Positions 1 through 6,008 of a stretch of 21,854 bases of DNA are shown in pieces (positions within the stretch are counted from its first letter, which is position 1; every line of letters starts with the position of its first letter). A model generated the notes under the pieces. That model searched no databases. It saw only the letters and a list, made by a program, of their open reading frames with translations, and had not been told where the DNA came from. The translations under genes were made by a program, and so were the position numbers. This stretch comes from Acidimicrobiia bacterium. GTDB lineage: Bacteria; Actinomycetota; Acidimicrobiia; Acidimicrobiales; Ilumatobacteraceae. Location of the stretch: positions 1 through 21,854 of the forward strand of contig RHCK01000004.1 in the NCBI GenBank assembly GCA_010030605.1, written 5' to 3'.

Positions 1-27
1 TCCCACGGCGATCGAAGTCAACCGCGG

Positions 28-111
28 TGCCCGGGGCGGGGTTCGAACCCGCACTCTCTTGCGAGAAGGGGGGTTTAAGCCCCCCGCGTCTGCCAATTCC
101 GCCACCCGGGC
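28..111 (-). tRNA. tRNA-Leu, anticodon TAA
   Basis: Read on the minus strand, this folds as a class II tRNA. A perfect 7-bp acceptor stem (GCCCGGG with CCCGGGC) is followed by discriminator A. The anticodon loop CTTAAAC gives anticodon TAA, reading UUA leucine codons. There is a long variable arm, and the T-loop is TTCGAAC. CCA is not encoded, because the next bases are CCG, so the end must be added by the CCA-adding enzyme. It lies 19 bases downstream of a minus-strand small gene, with its own likely -10 box in that gap. Confidence 0.97.
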
Positions 112-120
112 CTGGTGGCA

Positions 121-126
121 AGGCTA
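121..126 (-). promoter_or_regulatory. Putative -10 box of tRNA-Leu
   Basis: On the minus strand the hexamer TAGCCT ends 9 bases before the mature 5' end of the tRNA. That would give a 2-3 base leader. The same hexamer precedes ychF and metG in this window. No convincing -35 is visible. Inferred by pattern only. Confidence 0.4.
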
Positions 127-130
127 CGGC

Positions 131-499
131 TCAGGCCACCTTGGTCTGCCGACGCGACGCGTTGTCGTCGGCGACGAAGCCGAGAGCCAACCACAATTCG
201 GCGCGCAGTCGATCGGCGACCGGTGGCACCAACTGGTTCGCCACCACCATGCCTTCGATCATGTCGGCGACCACGGCCACCCACGGACGTCCCTTCACAC
301 GGACCGCCACCGTGGCGCCGCCGTCCCACCGACGAAGCGAACGATCGACACCCAAAATGCGCGGTGGGCATCGGAACCCGGGCACCAACAAACCGCGCAC
401 TCGGGCCTCGTGGGCCAGTGTGCGAGCGGCGTGCGCGAAGTTGACGGTGTTCGATTCCATGGGAAGAGCCACCTTGCCATCGGGGTGTGGCACGAACAC
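131..499 (-). CDS. Conserved small protein of unknown function (122 aa)
   Basis: This 122-residue reading frame opens with GTG and ends 19 bases before tRNA-Leu. I do not recognise a named family. The protein has no signal peptide, membrane helix or cysteine pair. It reads like a small folded alpha/beta protein: a basic arginine-rich middle, then a beta-like stretch (residues about 60-80, including VAVRVKGRPWVAVVADMIEG) and an amphipathic C-terminal helix. I take it as real because it runs divergently from the nuclease gene with a short shared promoter region, and because the overlapping frames on both strands give arginine-rich low-complexity translations typical of shadows. Its start is compatible with a leaderless mRNA, with GATTCT 7 bases upstream. 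Function is unknown. Confidence 0.7.
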   Translation of the reverse strand: MFVPHPDGKVALPMESNTVNFAHAARTLAHEARVRGLLVPGFRCPPRILGVDRSLRRWDGGATVAVRVKGRPWVAVVADMIEGMVVANQLVPPVADRLRAELWLALGFVADDNASRRQTKVA

Positions 500-506
500 C
501 GAATTG

Positions 507-512
507 AGAATC
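507..512 (-). promoter_or_regulatory. Putative -10 box for the 122-aa protein gene
   Basis: GATTCT on the minus strand lies 7 bases upstream of the GTG start. The spacing suits a leaderless transcript, but the match to TATAAT is only 3 of 6 and no clear -35 is seen. Confidence 0.25.
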
Positions 513-538
513 TCCCCTGTTCAGAAGGTCGAACCCCC

Positions 539-544
539 TACAGT
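539..544 (+). promoter_or_regulatory. Putative -10 box of the PD-(D/E)XK gene
   Basis: TACAGT fits TANNNT and lies 7 bases before the ATG at 552. A transcript starting about 7 bases after it would begin at the start codon. There is no Shine-Dalgarno sequence before this ATG. No good -35 is visible. Confidence 0.4.
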
Positions 545-551
545 TCCCGCC

Positions 552-1490
552 ATGTCCGACATCTACAACCCCGCCCAGCAACGGGTCATCGACTTGTTGG
601 GCCGCACCGATGAACGGCCCGAACTCCCCGACGGACTCGCCGACCAACTTCGCCACGAGTTGGAAGAGGCATTGCGGCCCTTCCATTCCGTTCTGCCCGA
701 CGGCAAGTCATACGAGACGCGCTTCACTCTGAACAAACGCGGCCTGAGCGACGTTCACGCGTGCGAGAAGTTCTTCGTCGACGGCAATGGTCCCTTCGAA
801 TGGTCGACCGCCATCGCCAAGGGCACCATCGTCCACAAAGCGGTCGAAGTCTCCATCAATCTGCGACATCCGATGCCTCCCGCCGATCTCGTCGAGGAGG
901 CGGTCTCCCGACTGAGCAACGACACCTCCAAGGGAATCAGCGACTTTCTCACCACCCTCGACGAATTCGGTCGAGCCGAGCTCATCGGCATCTGCACCGC
1001 CACGTTCACACGATTCACCGAGAACTTCCCGCCCATCAAACGCACCTGGATTCCACAAGTCGAAAGCCCCATCGCGCTGTCGCTGGCCGGTGGACGCGTG
1101 CGCATCAGCGGAAAACTCGACATTGCCCTCGGCAGACCACCGGACAAGGTCATCCTCGACATCAAGACCGGTGGACGCGATCAGTCGCACACCGACGATC
1201 TACGCCTGTACGCCCTCATCGATCTGCTGTCGATCGGTCACGCACCTCGCAAGGTCGCCAGTTACTACATCGAAGACTCGGTGATCGATCAGGAGGACAT
1301 CAACGAAGCGTCCTTGCGATCCACCACGCGCCGCTTGCGTGACGGCTTGGTTCGAGCGATCGAGCTGAAGATCGGAAAAGTCGAACCGGTGTTACGACCC
1401 GGAAACCGATGCCGATGGTGTCTGCACAACAACGACTGTCAGGCCGGTCTCGACTACATGACGGAATTGGCCGAGCGCGACGGCTGGTGA
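552..1490 (+). CDS. Stand-alone PD-(D/E)XK nuclease-superfamily protein with Fe-S cysteines
   Basis: The 312-aa protein resembles RecB/AddB/Cas4-type nuclease domains. Visible hallmarks, in order, are one N-terminal cysteine (C71, in HACEKFF), a histidine in GTIVHKAVE (H95), the metal-binding aspartate in GKLD (D190), the core motif DIKTG (D203, K205), a motif-IV-like Y220, and a C-terminal C287-x2-C290-x5-C296 cluster. One cysteine before and three after the core is the arrangement known to hold a 4Fe-4S cluster in AddB and Cas4. The superfamily cuts or resects DNA, but the substrate here cannot be read from sequence. There is no helicase domain and no cas gene nearby, so it is not a Cas4 in context. 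The frame stays open upstream to base 27, but homology-like sequence begins at ATG 552, just after a -10-like box. It ends exactly abutting the convergent VOC gene. Confidence 0.85.
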   Translation: MSDIYNPAQQRVIDLLGRTDERPELPDGLADQLRHELEEALRPFHSVLPDGKSYETRFTLNKRGLSDVHACEKFFVDGNGPFEWSTAIAKGTIVHKAVEVSINLRHPMPPADLVEEAVSRLSNDTSKGISDFLTTLDEFGRAELIGICTATFTRFTENFPPIKRTWIPQVESPIALSLAGGRVRISGKLDIALGRPPDKVILDIKTGGRDQSHTDDLRLYALIDLLSIGHAPRKVASYYIEDSVIDQEDINEASLRSTTRRLRDGLVRAIELKIGKVEPVLRPGNRCRWCLHNNDCQAGLDYMTELAERDGW

Positions 1491-2150
1491 TCAACGCAGG
1501 TGTGGCGTCATCAACGCCACCGGCAGACCCAAGCCCACCTCGCGACGAATCGACGCGATTCGCCGTCCGCTCTGCACCGCGTCACGCGGAGTCGACACCA
1601 CGTCGGGACCCAACCACGCGACAGTGGCATCCAAATCCTCCACCACGAACACCACGCCCCACACCGACGCCGGTGTGTCGACCGCGATGTCGGGTCGTTC
1701 CACTACTTCCAGGATGATGTCGCCGGCACGGTGAAAACCTTGACGTACCCCACCACCGGCATCTCGCACTCGCTTGCGCGGAGCGCGAAGAACACCTTCG
1801 ATGGCGTCGCTCGTGCGATCGAGTGAACCGGTCATGATCACGATGTGATCGATGGACACGACATGAATGCGATGCGGCGGCGGCGATGGGAGCGGCGACG
1901 ACTCCGTCCACGTGGTCGCGATGCCGTCGACGGAATCGGGCCCGGACGATGATCCAACGAGGCACCACCCCGTCACCGCGGATTCGGGGCTCGACGGAGC
2001 CTCATCGACGAAGCGGAAGTCGAGACTGGCGACCGACATCAGCGATGTGGCACCGGAATCGCGGACGACGAAACCCAAACGGGTCCACGGATCGACGGAA
2101 CTCGCCAGCCTCAATTCGGCGACGCGAGATGATTCAAGATGGTCGGACAC
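1491..2150 (-). CDS. Glyoxalase/VOC-fold protein
   Basis: This 219-residue protein starts with GTG. Residues about 98-215 look like a vicinal-oxygen-chelate domain: a first strand IDHIVIMTG with the usual metal-ligand-like histidine (H102), a glycine-rich loop, a strand DIILEVVE with a glutamate (E148), then VWGVVFVVEDLDATVAWLG, the typical second beta-alpha repeat. The N-terminal half (1-95) is probably a degenerate companion module carrying its own strands. VOC proteins include dioxygenases, glyoxalases and resistance proteins, and nothing here fixes the substrate. It lies 27 bases downstream of the bL37 gene on the same strand and is probably co-transcribed with it. No Shine-Dalgarno is visible. 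It ends directly against the convergent nuclease gene with zero spacing, leaving no room for a separate terminator. Confidence 0.8.
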   Translation of the reverse strand: MSDHLESSRVAELRLASSVDPWTRLGFVVRDSGATSLMSVASLDFRFVDEAPSSPESAVTGWCLVGSSSGPDSVDGIATTWTESSPLPSPPPHRIHVVSIDHIVIMTGSLDRTSDAIEGVLRAPRKRVRDAGGGVRQGFHRAGDIILEVVERPDIAVDTPASVWGVVFVVEDLDATVAWLGPDVVSTPRDAVQSGRRIASIRREVGLGLPVALMTPHLR

Positions 2151-2177
2151 GTGAACGTCCGGCCGGGAAATCAGACC

Positions 2178-2264
2178 TCAGCCGCGACCCATGTTGGGGC
2201 GCTTGCCGTGGTTCGCCTTGGAACGGCGGAGACGGGCCTTGCGCTTCTTGGTCTTCTTCGACAT
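2178..2264 (-). CDS. 50S ribosomal protein bL37 (28 aa)
   Basis: This short frame encodes 28 residues, beginning MSKKTKKRKARLRR and containing the stretch SKANHGKRPN. That stretch is the signature I know from bL37, a tiny basic protein found in mycobacterial 50S subunits. The mycobacterial form is about 24 aa, and this one has a slightly longer lysine/arginine-rich N-terminus and an MGRG tail. It would sit in rRNA and neutralise charge. The gene follows the LAKTG protein gene by 12 bases and precedes the VOC gene. A TAGTCT box 9 bases before the ATG suggests its own near-leaderless promoter. Confidence 0.9.
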   Translation of the reverse strand: MSKKTKKRKARLRRSKANHGKRPNMGRG

Positions 2265-2273
2265 AGGCGTAGG

Positions 2274-2279
2274 AGACTA
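2274..2279 (-). promoter_or_regulatory. Putative -10 box of bL37, overlapping the upstream stop codon
   Basis: On the minus strand, TAGTCT lies 9 bases before the bL37 ATG. Its first three bases are the TAG stop of the preceding gene. No Shine-Dalgarno lies between, so a 2-3 base leader is plausible. The -35 is unclear. Confidence 0.4.
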
Positions 2280-2936
2280 CAGGGGAAACCGGGCGAAACG
2301 ACCGGCCCAAACCCGGGCCCGAGTCCGGGGCGAACCCGCACGATGATCGGGCGGCGCACCACGCAATCGCCGTGCGAACCACCCCGACGCCGACAACAGC
2401 AGTGCGATCACGGCCAGCAACGGCGAGAAAGGGCCAGTTTTGGCCAAATCGCCCGGCGCCGCACCCGACCGCACGACCTCGTTCACGGGTTCGATCCCCG
2501 GCGCAATGGCCACATCGGCCGGTCCCGCACTCGGCGGAAACACCACGTCGCTCGCTGGTCGACTCACCTGGTCGACGACCACCACCGGATCGGCCGACCC
2601 CGATCCGGAGCACTCCGGCGAGATCGGGCTCTCGGCCGAGAAGACGACCGATTCGGCATCATCGGGCATGTCAAGGACGACCCGTCCGTCGTTCTCGGTG
2701 ATCAGAGTGGTGGGCGGTACGTCGATTTCGCCGCCTGCGAAGATCACGAACACCTCGTGACCGACGAGTGGCTCGTCGCCTTGATGCAAGTACGCGGTGG
2801 CTTCGCCGGCCTCATTCACCGTTCCGACGATCGAATACGTGGTGCATGGCACCGGCTCGGCCGACGCGGTGTCGACGCGCACCAGCGCGCACACGGGCAC
2901 GAGAAACAACATGGCGATGGACGAACGGTGATTCAT
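2277..2936 (-). CDS. Secreted protein with an LAKTG cell-wall sorting signal
   Basis: The 219-aa protein is read from the ATG at 2936, chosen because it places a standard signal peptide at the N-terminus: basic MNHR, a hydrophobic run, and likely cleavage after ASA near residue 26. The mature part starts with a cysteine-bounded beta-rich domain (C31 and C109, probably one Ig-like fold). An acidic, proline-rich linker follows, then LAKTG at 164-168, a hydrophobic segment at 171-188 and arginines at 189-192. LAXTG is the pentapeptide typical of class E sortases of high-GC Gram-positives. A further ~27 residues rich in arginine follow the RR stop-transfer, longer than the usual few-residue tail. 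No sortase is encoded in this window. An upstream in-frame start (2972) is possible but less likely. The binding partner is unknown. Confidence 0.75.
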   Translation of the reverse strand: MNHRSSIAMLFLVPVCALVRVDTASAEPVPCTTYSIVGTVNEAGEATAYLHQGDEPLVGHEVFVIFAGGEIDVPPTTLITENDGRVVLDMPDDAESVVFSAESPISPECSGSGSADPVVVVDQVSRPASDVVFPPSAGPADVAIAPGIEPVNEVVRSGAAPGDLAKTGPFSPLLAVIALLLSASGWFARRLRGAPPDHRAGSPRTRARVWAGRFARFPL

Positions 2937-2993
2937 GTCGTTGGGTGTGCCGGCGACGGACGTCACCGACACGGTTCACCTCGGGGTCATGGG

Positions 2994-2999
2994 TAGCCT
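2994..2999 (+). promoter_or_regulatory. Putative -10 box of ychF
   Basis: TAGCCT lies 10 bases before the ychF ATG, implying a leader of only 3-4 bases. Its flanks (CATG upstream, GC downstream) resemble those around the metG box. The -35 is weak. Confidence 0.4.
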
Positions 3000-3009
3000 G
3001 CCTCGGGTC

Positions 3010-4098
3010 ATGGAACGTTTCGGCCTGGTCGGCCTCCCGAATGCGGGCAAGAGCTCTCTGTACAACGCACTGACGGGTGGAGGCGCCCTGGCTGCCCCCT
3101 ATGCGTTCGCCACCAAGGACCCGAACATCGGCGTGGCCAAGGTTCCCGACGATCGCCTCGATCGCCTCGCGGTCATGTCGAAGACCAAGAACACCATCCA
3201 TGCCTCGGTGCAGGTGGTCGACATCGGTGGTCTCGTGGAGGGCGCGAGCAAGGGTGAAGGGCTGGGCAACAAGTTCCTCGCCAACATCCGCGAGGTCGAC
3301 GCCATCGTTCTGGTGCTCCGCGCGTTCGTCGATGACGACGTCCCCGGACCGAGTGATCCGCTCGATCACCTTCGCGTGGTCGAAATCGAATTGGCTCTCG
3401 CCGATCTCGAGACCGTCGAGAAGCGACTGACCCAGGCCACGCGCCAGGCCAAGCTCGACAAAGGTGCGGCGTCCGAACTGGAGGCGTTGCAAGCGGCCTA
3501 CGACTCGCTGAGTGAAGGACGTCCGCTCTACCGCGCCGGGCTGAAGCCCGAGTGGCGAGAAACTCTGAAGCCCTACTTCCTCCTCACCAATCGATCGGTG
3601 CTCGCGGTCGTGAATGTCGGCGAGAACGAACTCGACAAGATTCCGGCCGTCGAACAACGCGTGCGCGATGAGTTCTCATCGGCCGGTGACAACGTGGAAG
3701 TGATCGGCATGTGCGTGCAGCTCGAAGCCGAGGCCGCCACCATCGTCGATCCGATCGAGCGCGCCGAGATGCTGGAAGGATTCGGTCTCGGCGAGGGTGC
3801 CCTGTTCCGCATGGTGCGCAGCGCGTATCACCTCCTCGGACTGCGCACGTACTTCACCACCGGTGAGAAGGAGACCCGTGCCTGGACTTTCTATGCCGGC
3901 TCCAACGCTCCCGAGTGCGCCGGCCGTATCCACAGCGATTTCCAACGCGGATTCATCAAGGCCGAAGTCATTCGCTGGGACGAGTTGCTCGACATCGGCT
4001 CCTGGACCAAGGCCAAGGAACTCGGCAAGATTCGCATCGAAGGCAAGGAATACCACCCCGTCGATGGCGACGTCATGGAGTTTCGATTCAACGTCTGA
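3010..4098 (+). CDS. ychF: Ribosome-associated P-loop ATPase YchF (OLA1 family)
   Basis: The 362-aa protein matches the family length of about 363. The P-loop GLPNAGKSS is at 8-16, the switch-II-like DIGGLV is at 71-76, and the region around 202-205 reads NVGE. That is the NxxE form replacing NKxD, which makes this Obg-related family prefer ATP over GTP. A coiled-coil insertion (about 125-170) and a C-terminal TGS domain (about 275-360, ending DGDVMEFRFNV) complete the layout. YchF binds ribosomes and affects stress responses. The residue aligned with E. coli His114 (in GHVVR) is a leucine here (L101, in VLVLR), so details of hydrolysis may differ. The start at 3010 fits the family N-terminus. 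An upstream in-frame start at 2935 would add sequence without homology. Confidence 0.97.
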   Translation: MERFGLVGLPNAGKSSLYNALTGGGALAAPYAFATKDPNIGVAKVPDDRLDRLAVMSKTKNTIHASVQVVDIGGLVEGASKGEGLGNKFLANIREVDAIVLVLRAFVDDDVPGPSDPLDHLRVVEIELALADLETVEKRLTQATRQAKLDKGAASELEALQAAYDSLSEGRPLYRAGLKPEWRETLKPYFLLTNRSVLAVVNVGENELDKIPAVEQRVRDEFSSAGDNVEVIGMCVQLEAEAATIVDPIERAEMLEGFGLGEGALFRMVRSAYHLLGLRTYFTTGEKETRAWTFYAGSNAPECAGRIHSDFQRGFIKAEVIRWDELLDIGSWTKAKELGKIRIEGKEYHPVDGDVMEFRFNV

Positions 4099-4129
4099 TG
4101 ACGGGAGAACGACATGGGGTTCGGCCACC

Positions 4130-4297
4130 ATGACATCTGAACCAACCGCGTGGCTCGTGACCGAGGGTCGTGTTCTCGCGAGTGCGTCCATCGCCAGCAC
4201 TCGCACCGAACGTCGTGTCGGACTGCGCGGAAAGAAAGCGTGCGAACTCCCATCGGGAACATGTCCGACATGTCGCAACGCGCGATCGACGAATTGA
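4130..4297 (+). pseudogene. Truncated DUF192 gene, N-terminal fragment only
   Basis: From the ATG at 4130 a 55-codon frame begins with residues typical of the DUF192 family N-terminus: AWLVTEGRVLASASIA, then R-x-x-G-L-x-G. DUF192 proteins are about 110-150 aa small beta-barrels of unclear function. The similarity stops near 4242. After that the DNA encodes RsmI in another frame, while this frame reads a short unrelated cysteine-containing tail to a TGA at 4295. The remaining ~80 residues of the domain are absent from the window. I read this as the left half of a deletion junction joining a DUF192 gene to rsmI. Recognition of DUF192 is from memory of the family pattern. Confidence 0.6.
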
Positions 4298-5064
4298 CCT
4301 CGGCCGGACTCGTGTGTTGCGAGGACACTCGTCGGACCGGGATGCTGCTGAAGAATTTGGGGATCGACGCCACGCTCATGCGCGTCGACGAACACACCGA
4401 GCACGCCTCGATCCCTCGAGTGCTGGACGCACTGAACGAAGGGCGCGACGTCTGCTTGGTGACCGATGCGGGAACACCCGGCATCAGTGACCCGGGCGAA
4501 CGCATCGTTCGCGCCGTTGCCGAGACCGCGCACGTCGTCACCGCGGTTCCCGGTCCGGCCGCTTTCGTGATGGCCCTCGTGATCAGTGGGTTGCCCACCG
4601 ATCGATTCGCTTTCGACGGATTCCTCCCGCGAAGCGGCAAAGATCGTGCGAACGCCATCACCGGTTTGGTTCGCGAGCGACGCACGACCGTTCTTTACGA
4701 AGCCCCTCACCGCCTGCGCCGCACGCTCGAGGATCTCTTCGTCTCGTTGGGCGGACAACGGCGCATCGTCGTGTCGCGCGAATTGACCAAGATCCACGAG
4801 GACGTTTGGAGAGGAACATTGGCCGAAGCGGTCGATCATTACGGCGGCGTCGAGCCCAAAGGCGAATTCGTGTTGGTGCTCGAAGGTGCCGCCGACGAAC
4901 CAGCGGCCACGGTCGACGACATCGACCGACTTCTGCGGGCCGAATTGGCCGCCGGTGTGAGCGTGCGCGATGCCGCCACCACGGTGGCGAATCTCACCGG
5001 AGCCGCCAAGAAGAACGTCTACAACCGCGCGCTCGAATTGTCGAAAGACGCCGGAGAAAACTGA
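4240..5064 (+). CDS. rsmI: 16S rRNA 2'-O-methyltransferase RsmI (C1402), N-terminus clipped
   Basis: RsmI methylates the 2'-OH of C1402 in 16S rRNA using SAM. The body is clear: TPIGNMSDMS, then CCEDTRRT, VTDAGTPGISDPG, TAVPGPAAFVMAL, FDGFLPR, YEAPHRL, a KGEFVLVLEG strand, and a C-terminal helix-turn-helix-like tail ending AKKNVYNRALEL. What is missing is the first beta strand (normally something like LYLVA) just before TPIGN. Immediately upstream the DNA is DUF192 in a different frame. Possible starts are GTG 4240, which gives a 274-aa product, ATG 4261, which loses the SAM-loop motif, or GTG 4150, which adds 30 residues of out-of-frame DUF192 sequence. Loss of strand 1 may impair folding or SAM binding. 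The gene ends 12 bases from the convergent thioesterase gene. Confidence 0.88.
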   Translation: MRTPIGNMSDMSQRAIDELTSAGLVCCEDTRRTGMLLKNLGIDATLMRVDEHTEHASIPRVLDALNEGRDVCLVTDAGTPGISDPGERIVRAVAETAHVVTAVPGPAAFVMALVISGLPTDRFAFDGFLPRSGKDRANAITGLVRERRTTVLYEAPHRLRRTLEDLFVSLGGQRRIVVSRELTKIHEDVWRGTLAEAVDHYGGVEPKGEFVLVLEGAADEPAATVDDIDRLLRAELAAGVSVRDAATTVANLTGAAKKNVYNRALELSKDAGEN

Positions 5065-5076
5065 CGACTCCGCGCC

Positions 5077-5916
5077 TCACCCACGTGGTGCCAGTGCCAG
5101 CTGACGACTTTGTGCCACCAAGACACCTTTCGTATCCCACATCTCGCCATCCTCTTCGAGCAGACCGTTCTGCAGGAAACGACTGGTGAAAAAACACGCC
5201 ACGGGACCCGGAGCCGGAACGGCACGAACGTGAACCGTCAACTCCACGGTCGGCACCCAGCCCATCGGCAACGACAAGTTGAACACGGCCGGTGGGAACG
5301 CGTCGGACGCCAACAGCAACGCGTTCGAATCGACTGATCGGCCGTCGGCGAAATCGAACCACCCGCGCATCATCGCCCGACCCGATGGTGACCCGGAGCG
5401 AAAGGCGATATCCGCCGGTTCGCCTCGGGTGGCCAATCGCCCGTGCAGGTGAGCGAAGTCGTTCACCGAGGTGCCCGACATCAGAATGCATTCGTCGAAA
5501 GGCGATATGTCGGGCATCGAACGCTGCATCGCCGACGGACCGCCCGGATCCGTCGCCAGATCTCCCACGGTCGCCAATGCACGAAGCACTTCTTTCATTT
5601 TTCCGTCCTCGTCGACACGAAACAAACTCGCGGTAACGGTCGCGAATCGACGACCCGATCGAACCGGTGTCACCACCACTCGTGCCGGGCCGGCGGGACA
5701 TGGAGCCAAGTAGTGAGCGGTGATGGTCACGCAGTCGGGACGCGACGTCACGGCCGAGATTGCTCGTCCCACCAGTGCCAAGAGGTAGCCGCCGTTCGCG
5801 TTCCCGGCGATGTCCCATCCATCGTGAACGCGCGCCTCGAAATGATGAGCGCCGTCGACGATGGAGACCTCGCGCACGGACGTCGCCACATCGAACTCGA
5901 AACTTCGATCCACCAT
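5077..5916 (-). CDS. Acyl-CoA thioesterase-like double-hotdog protein
   Basis: The 279-aa protein has the two-hotdog layout of the TesB/4HBT_3 thioesterase family. The first domain (about 10-125) contains the hotdog helix segment NANGGYLLALVGRA followed by strands (TITAHYLAPCPAG, ARVVVTPVRSGRR). The second (about 150-277) contains SDAFPPAVFNL, a strand VELTVHVRAVPAPGP, and WDTKGVLVAQSRQLAL. Such proteins hydrolyse acyl-CoA thioesters in the cytoplasm, and chain-length preference cannot be told. It runs divergently from metG across a 92-base promoter region and is unrelated in role to its housekeeping neighbours. The ATG start is supported by a TAGTTT box 6 bases upstream, so the mRNA is probably leaderless. 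Confidence 0.88.
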   Translation of the reverse strand: MVDRSFEFDVATSVREVSIVDGAHHFEARVHDGWDIAGNANGGYLLALVGRAISAVTSRPDCVTITAHYLAPCPAGPARVVVTPVRSGRRFATVTASLFRVDEDGKMKEVLRALATVGDLATDPGGPSAMQRSMPDISPFDECILMSGTSVNDFAHLHGRLATRGEPADIAFRSGSPSGRAMMRGWFDFADGRSVDSNALLLASDAFPPAVFNLSLPMGWVPTVELTVHVRAVPAPGPVACFFTSRFLQNGLLEEDGEMWDTKGVLVAQSRQLALAPRG

Positions 5917-5922
5917 GCGACG

Positions 5923-5952
5923 AAACTAGGAACCGGTGACCGAGTTCGCCAA
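5923..5952 (-). promoter_or_regulatory. Putative leaderless promoter of the thioesterase gene
   Basis: On the minus strand, TTGGCG (5947-5952) is separated by 18 bases from TAGTTT (5923-5928), which is 6 bases before the ATG. A start site 7 bases after the -10 coincides with the start codon. The bS22 gene has the same -35 hexamer and spacing. Confidence 0.5.
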
Positions 5953-5995
5953 TTCTTGGCGGTATTGACCACCCGAATCACAGCACCCATGTCGG

Positions 5996-6001
5996 TAGCC
6001 T
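5996..6001 (+). promoter_or_regulatory. Putative -10 box of metG (leaderless)
   Basis: TAGCCT lies 7 bases before the GTG start, with no Shine-Dalgarno in between. TTGACC at 5965-5970 is too far (25 bases) to be its -35 and may serve a weaker alternative start. The region is too short for a T-box if transcription begins here. Confidence 0.4.
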
Positions 6002-6008
6002 GCGACAC

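Noticed and set aside
27..551. Open frame upstream of the PD-(D/E)XK gene as an N-terminal extension
   Set aside because: It crosses tRNA-Leu and the minus-strand 122-aa gene, and the translation is low-complexity. The nuclease-like sequence begins at ATG 552 just after a -10-like box.
552..1490. Cas4 as part of a CRISPR system
   Set aside because: No repeats, cas1, cas2 or other cas genes are in the window. Cysteine and nuclease motifs alone are shared with other families.
5917..6008. T-box or other riboswitch before metG
   Set aside because: Only 92 bases are available, shared with a divergent promoter. No specifier hairpin or antiterminator was seen, and a leaderless start is likelier.
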